DNA of 53,394 nucleotides, taken from Bacteroidota bacterium (lineage in GTDB: Bacteria; Bacteroidota; Bacteroidia; JABEUT01). Position numbers and translations under genes: made by a program. Positions 46,001 to 53,394 of the stretch are shown here, one piece after another (positions within the stretch are counted from its first letter, which is position 1; every line of letters starts with the position of its first letter). The stretch spans positions 1 through 53,394 of the forward strand of contig JABDHI010000013.1 in assembly GCA_013285655.1 (NCBI GenBank), read 5' to 3'. The notes beneath the pieces were generated by a model. It searched no databases and had not been told where the DNA came from. It saw nothing but the letters and a program-made list of their open reading frames with translations.

Positions 46001-47469
46001 ACCTGTCCGTTGTAGGTATATTGGTATGCAACCGCAAGTACCTGGTCGTAGTTGAGTGGTTGTTTTAACGATATATAACCAAGCTTAGGGTTCAATGTAT
46101 ATTCTGATGGCGAAAGCATACGTGCCAGATCGATCTTTTCAAAATCTGTCACCTGTGTTAAGTGAGCAGATACTAAACCGCTTACTGCGCTTACAGGTGT
46201 GTTTATACTAGGGTAGTGGCTTTCAAGGTAAGGTGGGTTAAGTGTATTTATAGCATTGAAAGGAGCATTATCACCAGTTTGACTAATACCTTTAATATTA
46301 AACATTTTAACATATGGGTTTTTTGAACTGAAGTTAATTTCAGATTCACCTAAGTCACTTAATGCAACAATATCGCGTGTATTTTGTGTAGCGCTCGATG
46401 TATTGGTAACCCATACTTCAATTTTAGTAATAGTAACAGCAGAATTTACAATAGGCGGAGTAGCCAGGGCTGCATCATATTGGTCGCGGAAAAAGTGCGA
46501 AAGGAAGAAGTGCTGATTAGCCATGTACTGATCGCACTTAACGTTAAAGTTAGTGGTTTGTGCGCCATTCTGTACCGTAATGGTTTTTTTGTTGCCTTGC
46601 TCCTGTGCATAAACCGTAGTTGATGTAAGCCTGCCGAACTGTGTTTTTAATTTTACACCAAATAAACTCTGGCTTCCGGTAATAAGAGTTCCGGGTAAGT
46701 TAAAAGCAATGTTACCTGCATCTATCTCTTTTATAATATCATCCTCATGTCCGTTAAAATTCAGTTTCATCTGGTTTTGGAAACTGAAAGTCGCCTTTGT
46801 ATTATACGTAGTAGATAGTTTCAGTTTATCACCAATCTCACCAGTTACATTCAACTGTATATTCTCATCAAAATTAAATGTGGTTAGGCTTCGTTGTAAA
46901 ACCGGCAATGCAGGATTCTCTAATTTAGAATTGTTGAAACCAAAGGTAAGTTCAGCAGAACCCTGGGGGCGAATATTGATATAAGGAGAGCCGAATATGT
47001 CAGTAAATGCTTTGCCTCCAATTTTAATTGGCGGTATCAATCCTTTTTTCTGTTCCTCTTTGGCCGTAGTTTTTACTTTTTGCTGGAAGTAACTGTGCTC
47101 ACTCTTTTGTGCCATATAATCCATAAACTGATCCGAATCCATTTCGGTTGGCATGCGGTAATCCATATTGCCAATCTTCTGGTATATTTCATACTTACCC
47201 GTTTGTGGATTGTACTGAATATCCGTTTTCAGGTTCGATGGGTTCGATAGCATTAGTCCTCCATCGGGTACATAAAGCGGCATAGTTGTTTCCGATTGAT
47301 CCGGAAACGGGAAAGGAAGGTCAGGCGGTGTGGTTTGTGGCGGTGTATCTACCTGCAACGTAATGCTGAATTTTGGCAATGAAGGAGCATCGCTTTTTGC
47401 CCACGTTTTGTTGAAATGGAGCAAAAGCATTGTTGCTACTGCAAGAGGCAGGTATTTTTTTAATAACAT
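40042..47469 (-). CDS. sprA: T9SS outer-membrane translocon SprA
   Basis: 2475 residues from the ATG at 47469 (the codon before is TTG). SprA is the 36-strand outer-membrane barrel through which type IX substrates leave the cell, and it is needed for gliding motility. Visible: signal peptide (ends TWAKS), the first SprA module around residues 165-285 (INIRPQGSAELTFGFNNSKLENPALP.., FSFQNQMKLNFNG, AGNIAFNLPG), the DYTVDYTLGRVKI module near 700, the plug-like region AAMIPGHPKYIGSTGNAYIDNFEGSESFIDISQPYNW, and a C-terminal barrel ending DGGIAIRFTLS. Length agrees with the family (about 2400). The sprA-ruvA-maeB order is the one I recall from Flavobacterium. Confidence 0.96.
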   Translation of the reverse strand: MLLKKYLPLAVATMLLLHFNKTWAKSDAPSLPKFSITLQVDTPPQTTPPDLPFPFPDQSETTMPLYVPDGGLMLSNPSNLKTDIQYNPQTGKYEIYQKIGNMDYRMPTEMDSDQFMDYMAQKSEHSYFQQKVKTTAKEEQKKGLIPPIKIGGKAFTDIFGSPYINIRPQGSAELTFGFNNSKLENPALPVLQRSLTTFNFDENIQLNVTGEIGDKLKLSTTYNTKATFSFQNQMKLNFNGHEDDIIKEIDAGNIAFNLPGTLITGSQSLFGVKLKTQFGRLTSTTVYAQEQGNKKTITVQNGAQTTNFNVKCDQYMANQHFFLSHFFRDQYDAALATPPIVNSAVTITKIEVWVTNTSSATQNTRDIVALSDLGESEINFSSKNPYVKMFNIKGISQTGDNAPFNAINTLNPPYLESHYPSINTPVSAVSGLVSAHLTQVTDFEKIDLARMLSPSEYTLNPKLGYISLKQPLNYDQVLAVAYQYTYNGQVYQVGQFSTDGVPTANELVVKMLKSTNVPPATPMWNLMMKNIYALGSYQINSQNFMLQVWYSNPSTGVDIPYLPTGSLEGKLLLQVMGLDRLDAEGDKQPDGVFDFLPGITIDAANGLVIFPSVEPFGSYMTKTLATNGYSSTAAQGFVFQSLYDSVLTSAQQQPNLDRYWIRGSFQSSVSSDISLGALNIPPGSVLVTAGGIKLTENVDYTVDYTLGRVKILNQGLLSSGTPIQVSLENNALFSIQSKTYFGQHFDYMVSKDFNLGATVVNYTEHPLTQIVSIGQEPVSNTMVGLNEDFKAQAPWLTDAIDKLPFIKTKAPSEITSSTEVAAMIPGHPKYIGSTGNAYIDNFEGSESFIDISQPYNWSVASIPQGQPSLFPELYNGVDTASTSAGYNRAKLAWYVVDPLFQQQTAGVTPAGESASDMSDNFSRMVLQTEVFPNEQSPTGTPLNLPVLNVGFYPTQKGPYNYDYTGATDSRGRTVSAGLDFNTGQLNAPQTRWGGIQRPIQETDFEANNIGFIEFWMMDPYNTDNNPTTTDSNLLGPNNTGTLYFDLGDVSEDVLPDGLKSFENGLPTNASDAATPNNTTDPWTATRWGHVPTNPSLVNAFDNNTASRPFQDIGLDGLSDAQEQVFFSSYLTNAAKHLSTNAYSAVSADPSSDDFHYYRGDDYDARNLGVLDRYMKYNGLEGNSETSAQYANQNPAGGNYPTTQSTLPNTEDINQDNTLSTDETYYEYAVKFDKKDINPNNVGNNFITDAFQGPAVTTPNGNKSVYWYQFKIPITEFQTKVGPIADFKSIRFIRMYFKGFDKPVMCRFAKLELVRDDWRKFNGVLLAPGNYIPSNNNFTTFNMYGVNLEENASSTPVSYVIPPGIQRQLNLQSANLVQENEGSLALQICDLQDGDARGVYKNVQLDLRAYKNLQMFVHCHSLDAAHQLKNGDVTAFIRLGSDFTNNYYEYEVPMSVTVPGSYSSNNTTDQSTVWPDANQMNIVLNTLENAKLARDAAMGTNASPVALEVPFTVKDGANNITVVGNPTISNVQVIMLGVRNPKKSTSTPSDDGQPKCAEVWFDELRMTNFSEKGGVAAITRETAKLADWGTLSLAGNVSTPGFGSLETTVGNLSRETDLGYTVATNLEMGKLLPPSLNLSIPTYFSIGQQFVQPEYNPLDPDILMSQAESVLSKTQIDSLKREVQSVTTQKSLNFTNVHVNKSKNAKKSHFYDIQNFSATYAYTQQDHRDVNTIHSITEDTKGSLLYTYSFHPKAIQPLVKSEFFKKNKYLALIRDFNFYPMPDKLSVTANIDRGYNDFLMRVIIPGASIELPDQVSKTFNILRNYNFVFPLTKSLKFDYTATNDSRVMEPEGRPILTPADRDSVRNAFLNHSQNTDFKQSENLNYDIPINKLPYLDFVTATARYTANYEWMAAPFAEPSLGATIQNSNTKQLNGQLNMTMLYNKLPFFKKFLQDDSKNKQGQSPNRAGGKGNLFSNKNNPKKGLSQHAIDSLNKASDTTKSPVYYAEKYFVHILTSVKNISFTYSKNQGMVLPGYSYGTRFFGMDDANSWVPGPKFVFGGGQKPITIHLPQNPSRGIVVPEFINEVIANNWLDTTRSIYTPFTTVLTESFSIHTTLEPIPDLKIDLTATHTTSKTTSEYIHDSLVPGQPKPYTVIDGYTEGGSFSMSYFMLGTLFEGNTAGDLNLFYQYLDNRIIISRRLGLNSGTTVIPHTGYYDGYSAVSQNVVIPAFLAAYSGRSAGNIPLTAFPSIPFPNWTISYSGLSKLIPWVKNNTQSVTISSAYTSSYSVGSFNYNLLYNPDGEWVRDINNDFIPQDQIPTVALTEQFSPLIKIGVTLKSNIMSNIEVRTDRQVALNMSDLSVNEVHGQEYIAGLGYKIKNLQLPIKIGNKPLKNDLTIKLDLSLRENQTILRNTENLSSQITGGQSILSIKSQAEYNINQRVSVRLFFDKVINTPFISSSYPTSTMDGGIAIRFTLS

Positions 47470-47558
47470 CAACAGGCTCTTATCTTAAACTAATGAAGAG
47501 TAAAAATGCTGCATCAAAAAGAGTTGGTTTATGTTGATTATTAATTTAATAAGGGGTG

Positions 47559-47566
47559 CGAAATTA
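47559..47566 (-). promoter_or_regulatory. Candidate -7 box TAATTTCG for sprA
   Basis: The reverse strand reads TAATTTCGCAC, one mismatch to TAnnTTTG. It overlaps the ruvA stop codon and is about 90 bases before the sprA start, so sprA may have its own promoter inside the ruvA end. Confidence 0.35.
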
Positions 47567-48151
47567 AAAATTTTTCAGTACTTTTTTAACAAGGTCTTCC
47601 AAAGACAGGCCTTCCCCTTCTTCTCGAGTGGTTTTATCAATAGCTTTTTCGGCAACATTTCTTGCATATCCTAATACTTCCAGTGCATTTAACGCTTCCT
47701 GTTTCAGTTTATTGTGGACCCCCATTATGCCCGGAGCTATACCAAAGCTTTCTTTGCCCATTTTGTTACGGAGGTCAATGATGATGCGCTGTGCCGACTT
47801 TTCGCCAATACCTTTTATTGATTTAAGCTTACTTACGTCGCCATTTACAATGGCCTGTTGTATCTCAGCCGGATTCATAGATGAAAGCATCATGCGGGAT
47901 GTAACCTCTCCAACCCCCGATACGCTTATAAGGTCACGGAACATCTGGCGCTCATTTACCTCAGCAAACCCATACAAAACATGAGCATCTTCCTTTACAC
48001 TTAAATGGGCGTAAAGCTTACAACGGCCACCATCGGGTAACTGCCCAAAGGTATTTAACGAGATATTTAACAGATAACCCACACCATTACAATCAATAAC
48101 CACATAAGCTGGGTTTTTTTCTACAAGAATTCCTTCGAAATATGAGTACAT
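47564..48151 (-). CDS. ruvA: Holliday junction branch-migration protein RuvA
   Basis: 195 residues. The OB-fold (1-62; MYSYFEGILVEKNPAYVVIDCNGVGYLLNIS) is followed by two helix-hairpin-helix motifs (ISVSGVGEVTSRMMLSSM, about 75-92, and LKSIKGIGEKSAQRIIIDLRNKM, about 109-131) and the small C-terminal domain III (147-195) that touches RuvB. RuvA tetramers bind four-way junctions and load the RuvB motor. Normal length. It sits between maeB and sprA on one strand, and ruvB and ruvC are not in the window. Confidence 0.97.
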   Translation of the reverse strand: MYSYFEGILVEKNPAYVVIDCNGVGYLLNISLNTFGQLPDGGRCKLYAHLSVKEDAHVLYGFAEVNERQMFRDLISVSGVGEVTSRMMLSSMNPAEIQQAIVNGDVSKLKSIKGIGEKSAQRIIIDLRNKMGKESFGIAPGIMGVHNKLKQEALNALEVLGYARNVAEKAIDKTTREEGEGLSLEDLVKKVLKNF

Positions 48152-48266
48152 AAGCGCTAGCCGTTTTTGCCCGATAAGCCATAAATATAGGGGTTTTATA
48201 TAAACGCCTCTTTACGGACTGCGGTTAGTAGTCCAATTGTCTGAAAATTAGGGTGTTGTAATGAGC

Positions 48267-50537
48267 TTATTTACCCCTCGATTGGGCATCTACAACAGCA
48301 ATTGTAACCATATTTACAATTTCCCTTACCGAGCAACCTAATTGTAAAATATGCACCGGCTTTTTCATGCCCAATAACACTGGTCCAATTGCCTCAAAAC
48401 CACCTAGTTCCTGCATCAGTTTGTACGAAATATTGCCAGATACCAGGTTAGGGAAGATGAGCGTATTTACATTTTTGTTTACCAAGTCCGAAAATGGAAA
48501 CTGTTCTTTCAGCAGATCATTATTCAGGGCAAAATTTGCCTGAATATCTCCATCTACTATCATGCCCGGATACTTTTGGTGTAAGATTGAAACAGCCTTT
48601 GCAACTTTCTCAGGTATCTCTCCTTTAACTGAACCAAAGTTCGAGTAAGATAATAATGCAATACGAGGAGTTATATTGAACTGCTTAATACTATTAGCAG
48701 TAAGTGCTGTAATTTCTGCCAGGTCTTCTGCTGTAGGGTCAATGTTCATTGTTGTATCAGCAAAGAACATAGGGCCATGTTTGGCAAGTAATATGTACAT
48801 ACCCGCAACTCTTCTGCTATCAGGGTGTACACCAATAGTTTCCAGCGCTGCCTTAATAGGGTCGGCATACTTACGCGAAATACCCGATATCATTGCATCG
48901 GCCGCGCCTGTCTCTACCATCATAGCTCCAAAATAATTCCGCTCACGCATTAATTTGCGTGCTTCAAAAAGGGTGTACCCTTTTCGTTTTCTTTTTTCAT
49001 ATAAAACGTCTCCAAAAGAATTGCGCTTAGTTTCTTCAGCAGCTGAACGCGGATCTATAATGGGCACCTCATCCAAATTGAGATTATATTCCTTTATACG
49101 TGCTTTAATATTTTCCACGTCGCCAAGTAAAATAGGCTTTGCAATACCTTCGTCTTTTACTTGTTGTGCAGCTTTTAAAATTTTATAGTTGTCGGCTTCA
49201 GCAAATACAACACGTTTTGGGTTGCGTTTTGCTTTCGATGTAATGCTCTTCAACAGATCATTATCAAGCCCCATACGTTTTATCAGTTCTTGCTTATAAC
49301 CCTCCCAATCATCAATATTACGTTGCGCAATACCCGATTCTATTGCAGCTTTGGCAACAGCAGGCGGTACAGTAGAAATTAAGCGGGGGTCAATAGGTTT
49401 AGGAATAATATAATCGGGCCCGAAAGTTAAGTTACGCGAACCGTATGCTAAGTTTACCGATTCAGGTACCGGTTCTTTTGCAAGTCCGGCAATGGCATAT
49501 ACCGCAGCCATTTTCATAGCTTCATTAATTCCCTTTGCACGCACATCAAGCGCGCCGCGGAAAATAAACGGAAAGCCCAATACATTATTTACCTGGTTAG
49601 GATAATCAGACCTTCCTGTTGCCATTATAATATCCTTACGCGCTGCCATAGCATCTTCATAAGGTATTTCAGGCGTAGGGTTAGCAAGCGCAAATACAAT
49701 AGGATTTGCTTTCATACCCATCAGCATATCCGGAGTAACTACATTTCCTTTCGATAAGCCAACAAAAACATCGGCATCTTTCATCCCTTCTTTAAGGTCC
49801 TTTGCTTTTTTATTACTAACAAAAGATAATTTATCTTCTGAAAGATCCTTACGGTCCTTATCAATCAAGCCTTTACTGTCGAACATCATAATGTTCTCCT
49901 TCTTAGCGCCCACGGCAAGATATAGCCTTGCACATGATATTGCTGAAGCGCCTGCTCCGTTAATTACAATTTTTACTTCGTCAATTTTTTTTCCTGCAAT
50001 TTCGAGTGCATTAATTAAGGCTGCGGCACTTATAATGGCAGTACCATGCTGATCGTCGTGCATCAGCGGAATGCTCAGCTCTTCTTTTAATCTTTTCTCA
50101 ATCTCGAAGCACTCTGGTGCTTTAATATCTTCCAGGTTAATTCCGCCAAATGTTGGGGCAATGGCTTTTACCGTTTGTATAAATAGTTCAGGGTCTTTGG
50201 CATCTACTTCTATATCGAACACATCTATATCTGCAAATATTTTAAACAGAATTCCTTTCCCTTCCATTACAGGCTTAGATGCTTCAGGCCCTATATCGCC
50301 AAGCCCTAATACTGCTGTGCCATTACTAATAACGGCAACTAAGTTCCCTTTTATAGTGTACTTGTAAACATCATCTTTATGTTCAGCAATTCGTAAGCAA
50401 GGCTCAGCTACACCGGGCGAATACGCAAGCGAAAGATCGCGTTGCGAGCTATGAGGCTTGGTAGGTATTACTTCAATTTTACCGGGCCTTCCTTGTGAGT
50501 GATATTCGAGTGCGTCGTCATTAATATTATTAGCCAT
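48267..50537 (-). CDS. maeB: NADP-dependent malic enzyme with phosphotransacetylase-like domain
   Basis: 756 residues. Residues 1-430 form the malic enzyme: LAYSPGVAEPC (38-48), NLEDIKAPECFEIEKRL (about 135-152), MHDDQHGTAIISAAAL, and a Rossmann GAGASAISCARLY for NADP. It oxidatively decarboxylates malate to pyruvate. Residues about 430-756 form a phosphate acetyl/butyryltransferase-like domain (FAEADNYKILKAAQQV, RNYFGAMMVETGAADAMISG, ANFALNND), which in E. coli MaeB is thought to be regulatory, binding acetyl-CoA. Length and fusion are normal for the MaeB type. It carries its own promoter box. Confidence 0.96.
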   Translation of the reverse strand: MANNINDDALEYHSQGRPGKIEVIPTKPHSSQRDLSLAYSPGVAEPCLRIAEHKDDVYKYTIKGNLVAVISNGTAVLGLGDIGPEASKPVMEGKGILFKIFADIDVFDIEVDAKDPELFIQTVKAIAPTFGGINLEDIKAPECFEIEKRLKEELSIPLMHDDQHGTAIISAAALINALEIAGKKIDEVKIVINGAGASAISCARLYLAVGAKKENIMMFDSKGLIDKDRKDLSEDKLSFVSNKKAKDLKEGMKDADVFVGLSKGNVVTPDMLMGMKANPIVFALANPTPEIPYEDAMAARKDIIMATGRSDYPNQVNNVLGFPFIFRGALDVRAKGINEAMKMAAVYAIAGLAKEPVPESVNLAYGSRNLTFGPDYIIPKPIDPRLISTVPPAVAKAAIESGIAQRNIDDWEGYKQELIKRMGLDNDLLKSITSKAKRNPKRVVFAEADNYKILKAAQQVKDEGIAKPILLGDVENIKARIKEYNLNLDEVPIIDPRSAAEETKRNSFGDVLYEKRKRKGYTLFEARKLMRERNYFGAMMVETGAADAMISGISRKYADPIKAALETIGVHPDSRRVAGMYILLAKHGPMFFADTTMNIDPTAEDLAEITALTANSIKQFNITPRIALLSYSNFGSVKGEIPEKVAKAVSILHQKYPGMIVDGDIQANFALNNDLLKEQFPFSDLVNKNVNTLIFPNLVSGNISYKLMQELGGFEAIGPVLLGMKKPVHILQLGCSVREIVNMVTIAVVDAQSRGK

Positions 50538-50565
50538 AAAATGTATTATCGTTTGTTATGATTAA

Positions 50566-50573
50566 CAAATATA
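50566..50573 (-). promoter_or_regulatory. Promoter -7 box TATATTTG for maeB
   Basis: The reverse strand reads TATATTTG, a full match to TAnnTTTG, 28 bases before the maeB start. Confidence 0.5.
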
Positions 50574-50620
50574 ACAAAGAAGTTCGGGAAATGCTTGTGA
50601 TATAAAACAGCAAAGATCTT

Positions 50621-53394
50621 TTAAAAATCTAAGCTTAAAGAAAAGTAAAGAATAGGTTTTTTTGCAATAGAGCCATTGCTTATTCCCCATGCATCATCAA
50701 AGCGGACGAAATAGCCTAATATGCGTGTACGTAGTCCGTAACCAAAGCCCTCTACAAAAGGATCTTGCAATGTTGAAAGTGTAACTGTAATAGGATTGCC
50801 GACTGCGCTAACTACAGTTTCGTTAAGCGAATTTTCAGGTGAATATGGAGTAGGGCCGGTCCATGCTGTACCCGCATCAAAGAAACCGATAACCTGGAAG
50901 TTGTTGAAGAAATCAGATTTTATAGGCCTGTTTATCAGGTAATGGAAAATAGGGAATCTCAATTCACTATTAAACAAAATAAAGCTGTTACCATTACGAA
51001 TGTTTTCATCAAATCCTCTTAAAGGTAGTGCCAACGATTGGTAGCCGTATTGTTGCGGGTCTGCAACATTTATATCCTGGTCGAATTGAGGGCTTATCCA
51101 TCCATCTACCCCACCCATATAATAAAGTAGTTTCTCCTGGCCAACAGATGTTGCACCTGATATACGATTTGCCCAAATCAGGTCGCGACTTATTTTCTGA
51201 TAGTAGCGAACATCAAAACCTGCTATTAACATATTTGTATTTTTAGGCACTGGATTATTCTGGCCTCCCATATCGCGGAAATACTGTGTGAATATTTTCG
51301 CACGTAAACCATACTTTATGTTCAGTTCAACCGGTATGGTTGCATCGTATACATAGGCAAATTCTAATTTAGGCATTAGGTCATATTGGTTACCTGCCTG
51401 GGCGCTTGGGATATCTTCAGATAAAGTAACTCCTTTTGATTGTATTACTGATGCGCTTCCTTCTACCCGAGCCACTTCACTAAACGGCCATGATAATTTG
51501 TAAGTAGCTTCATGGGTATAAAAATTAAGAGGGTAGAAACCTGAAGGAGCAATATTTAAAAGAGCTTCGCGATATAAAATGATCTCTTTATCTAATCGCT
51601 TCGAAAGATCAGAATAAGTAAACATGTATTCATTTGAACTCAGGTCGAGTGCAATACGTGCGCCACCGGTAATATTATAATCTTCAAAAAGATCGGAGAG
51701 ACTTGCTTTTACAAAGCCACTGAAATTAGCTTGTTGATAGGACGGCGGCGCATTTTGAAGGTAAGGCTGGTAGGTGGAATTTAAAAAACTATTATCTACC
51801 TGAGTCAGTACAAAGTCAGGAGAAAAACTAATATGATAGTCTTGTCTTTCCAATACATGTTTTCTTCCGTGGTTAGTATCCTTCTTTGCTGTATCTTTTA
51901 TTACAGGTGTTTGCTGTGTTTGCACTTGCGATTGCATCATCTGTGGTTGTGGCGGAATTGAAGTTGCCTGAGTTATAGTAACCGTTACTTTTAAAGGTGG
52001 AGGGCTGTTATCAAATGAATAGTCATTTATATCAACAGGAATATGGGCCGGATCAAATTTTGAGGTATCTGCCTTAGTAATTACAGTATCTTTTGTTGGT
52101 GCAGTAATTTGAGACTGGGTGGAGAATGTAGCTTGCGGAACTCTTATGATCAATGCATGTGAGGTATCGTTTTTTGCAAGTGTTGCAAGTGAATCATCAC
52201 GATGCCTTTTTTTTAGCATAGCCAGGCGGCCAGCCATATAAACGGTGTTGTTCAATATAGCCGGTGTAAATGCACCCGGTGTAGATGACAATGTATCATG
52301 ATACATCCAGTACTTACCCTTATAGTAAATAATTTTAGTGCTGTTTTGTAATGTATTAGTTACATCTTGCTCAATGATGTTTCGTGCATAGTCGGTAACA
52401 GGGAAAGAATGAACAATGTAACGATAATGTGCCGCAGTATCTACAAAGCTAATGGTACTATCTACCGAAGCTAAATAACGGTTGACCACTCCCGATGCGT
52501 CACTCAAATACGAAACGTAATTGCCGGTATATTCTGTTGGTTCAGTTTCGTCAGCATCGGGTGTGTTCGTTATTCTGCGCAAGATCAGGGAATGTGCAGC
52601 GTAGTTGTATTCAAAAATATCGTGGTGCTTTTGCATCTTCATATAATCGCCACCAAGTCTTAAGGTATCATCAGGGCGGTTCGAGCTGAATATTATTTTG
52701 TTTGAATGATCGATGAAACGTGGTGTCAGGTCATCATACACGTCGTTGGTCAATTGCTCAAATGCGTTTGATGCTGCAGTAAATATGTAAATATCAGTTT
52801 GCCCATCTTTCACCGCCGACATAACAAACTTAGTCCCATCATCGGCATAAGAGAAATTCAAGATTTTTTGGAAGTTTACAATTCGCCTCCCTTCAAGTTT
52901 TTTATCCTTCAGTGTGTAAGTGTATAGCATTAACTTGCCCTTCTCTTCAAGTATTATTGAGAATAATTGGCTGGTTGGATGCCATGCTGTAAGCGGGTAG
53001 GTGTAATCGAGTACACGGTTAATTTTATGCCCTTGCTTAAATATTTTGGTGCGTTTTTTCGTTTGCATATCATACAACCACACCTTCATTTGGCCTAACT
53101 CATTGGTTGAGTAAACTAGGTATCTTCCGTCAGGGCTGGCATGTAACTGGTAATATGTGCGGCTGATTTTCGGTTTGTTAAGGATCGGCGTATTTTTAGG
53201 AACAACAATTGCCGAAATATCTTTCTTGTATTGTGCCTTATAGTAGTTCAGCCAATCATCGGTTAAGCCTTTCAGGTTAGTGCCCAGTACAAATAAAAAT
53301 GCACTCTCGATACTCCGGCTGGTACGCGTTAAGTAAAGAACATTCGGTATTACAGTTTCGCCATAGGTTTGGGCAATGTAATTCCATAGCGAAA
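50621..53394 (-). CDS. Beta-propeller plus outer-membrane barrel protein (5' end outside window)
   Basis: The frame stays open to the right edge, so the Met at 53089 is probably internal: upstream residues read continuously, including DWLNYYKAQYKKDI and SPDGRYLVYSTNELG. About 924 residues are visible. The N-terminal part is TolB/WD40-like propeller blades (SPDGRYLVYS, ADDGTKFVMSAVKDGQTDIYIF, IIFSSNRPDDT). A Pro/Thr/Gln-rich linker (about 430-530 of the visible part) leads to a C-terminal Omp85/surface-antigen-type barrel (GGARIALDLSSNEYMFTYSDL.., ALPLRGFDENIRNGNSFILFNSELRFPIF, YFSLSLDF). I recall such fusions in Bacteroidota, mostly annotated as TolB-like. Function is unknown. It lies directly downstream of nothing but maeB's promoter gap. 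Confidence 0.8.
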   Translation of the reverse strand, partial: SLWNYIAQTYGETVIPNVLYLTRTSRSIESAFLFVLGTNLKGLTDDWLNYYKAQYKKDISAIVVPKNTPILNKPKISRTYYQLHASPDGRYLVYSTNELGQMKVWLYDMQTKKRTKIFKQGHKINRVLDYTYPLTAWHPTSQLFSIILEEKGKLMLYTYTLKDKKLEGRRIVNFQKILNFSYADDGTKFVMSAVKDGQTDIYIFTAASNAFEQLTNDVYDDLTPRFIDHSNKIIFSSNRPDDTLRLGGDYMKMQKHHDIFEYNYAAHSLILRRITNTPDADETEPTEYTGNYVSYLSDASGVVNRYLASVDSTISFVDTAAHYRYIVHSFPVTDYARNIIEQDVTNTLQNSTKIIYYKGKYWMYHDTLSSTPGAFTPAILNNTVYMAGRLAMLKKRHRDDSLATLAKNDTSHALIIRVPQATFSTQSQITAPTKDTVITKADTSKFDPAHIPVDINDYSFDNSPPPLKVTVTITQATSIPPQPQMMQSQVQTQQTPVIKDTAKKDTNHGRKHVLERQDYHISFSPDFVLTQVDNSFLNSTYQPYLQNAPPSYQQANFSGFVKASLSDLFEDYNITGGARIALDLSSNEYMFTYSDLSKRLDKEIILYREALLNIAPSGFYPLNFYTHEATYKLSWPFSEVARVEGSASVIQSKGVTLSEDIPSAQAGNQYDLMPKLEFAYVYDATIPVELNIKYGLRAKIFTQYFRDMGGQNNPVPKNTNMLIAGFDVRYYQKISRDLIWANRISGATSVGQEKLLYYMGGVDGWISPQFDQDINVADPQQYGYQSLALPLRGFDENIRNGNSFILFNSELRFPIFHYLINRPIKSDFFNNFQVIGFFDAGTAWTGPTPYSPENSLNETVVSAVGNPITVTLSTLQDPFVEGFGYGLRTRILGYFVRFDDAWGISNGSIAKKPILYFSLSLDF

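Noticed and set aside
47628-47984. 118-codon open frame on the + strand
   Set aside because: It is antisense to ruvA, with no independent support.
22890-53394. Possible prophage, defence or integrative element
   Set aside because: I looked for integrases, transposases, nuclease-helicase pairs, toxin-antitoxin pairs and attachment-site repeats at both tRNAs and saw none. Gene order and composition look like core chromosome.

Overview
The window is ordinary chromosome from a member of the Bacteroidota. The evidence is SprA (the type IX secretion translocon), a secreted SprB-repeat protein with a type IX (T9SS) sorting domain, a MaeB malic enzyme fused to a phosphotransacetylase domain, a DUF4175-like/ATPase/YbeY cluster, a DUF2723 membrane protein, GH92, a lack of clear Shine-Dalgarno sequences, and promoter boxes of the Bacteroidota type (TAnnTTTG). 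It is AT-rich by eye. The family could be Chitinophagales or Sphingobacteriales-like, but I cannot fix it from this sequence. I see no insertion sequence, prophage, CRISPR array, rRNA or defence island.

Layout. Bases 1-3900 (+): the end of a DUF4175-like coiled-coil protein, an RsbW-like ATPase, ybeY, a tiny lipoprotein and an OmpA-family lipoprotein. Bases 3900-7330 (-): a LysM/periplasmic-binding fusion and guaA. Bases 7350-8050 hold no gene but several inverted repeats. Bases 8053-17014 (-): a GH92 alpha-mannosidase, a short Omp85 barrel, a CBS-ACT regulator and a large SprA-like envelope protein. Bases 17074-22826 (+): exonuclease III, an oligopeptide-binding lipoprotein, a fatty-acid desaturase, tRNA-Leu, trigger factor and clpP. 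Bases 22890-26039 (-): a DUF2723 membrane protein. Bases 26152-27446 (+): tRNA-Gln and two small unknown genes. Bases 27452-33901 (-): a small conserved protein, a lone lutA, the mnmA-lipoprotein-pdxJ-hydrolase operon, and a LytTR two-component pair. A DoxX gene (+, 34080) diverges from that pair. Bases 34631-53394 (-): the SprB-repeat adhesin, sprA, ruvA, maeB and a beta-propeller/outer-membrane-barrel protein that runs off the right end.

How the parts fit. The strongest theme is the cell envelope. SprA is the outer-membrane exit of the type IX system, and the gene just downstream encodes a large protein with the C-terminal signal of its substrates. A second protein (13451-17008) looks like a short relative of SprA and lies next to an Omp85-type barrel. 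DUF2723 and GH92 could make and break mannose-type glycans. The other genes are housekeeping: tRNA thiolation, PLP synthesis, GMP synthesis, recombination, proteostasis and base-excision repair.

Regulatory sequence. Many starts have a TAnnTTTG box (or a TAnnTTCG variant) 15-30 bases upstream. Three strong terminators share the stem start AAGCCCTG.
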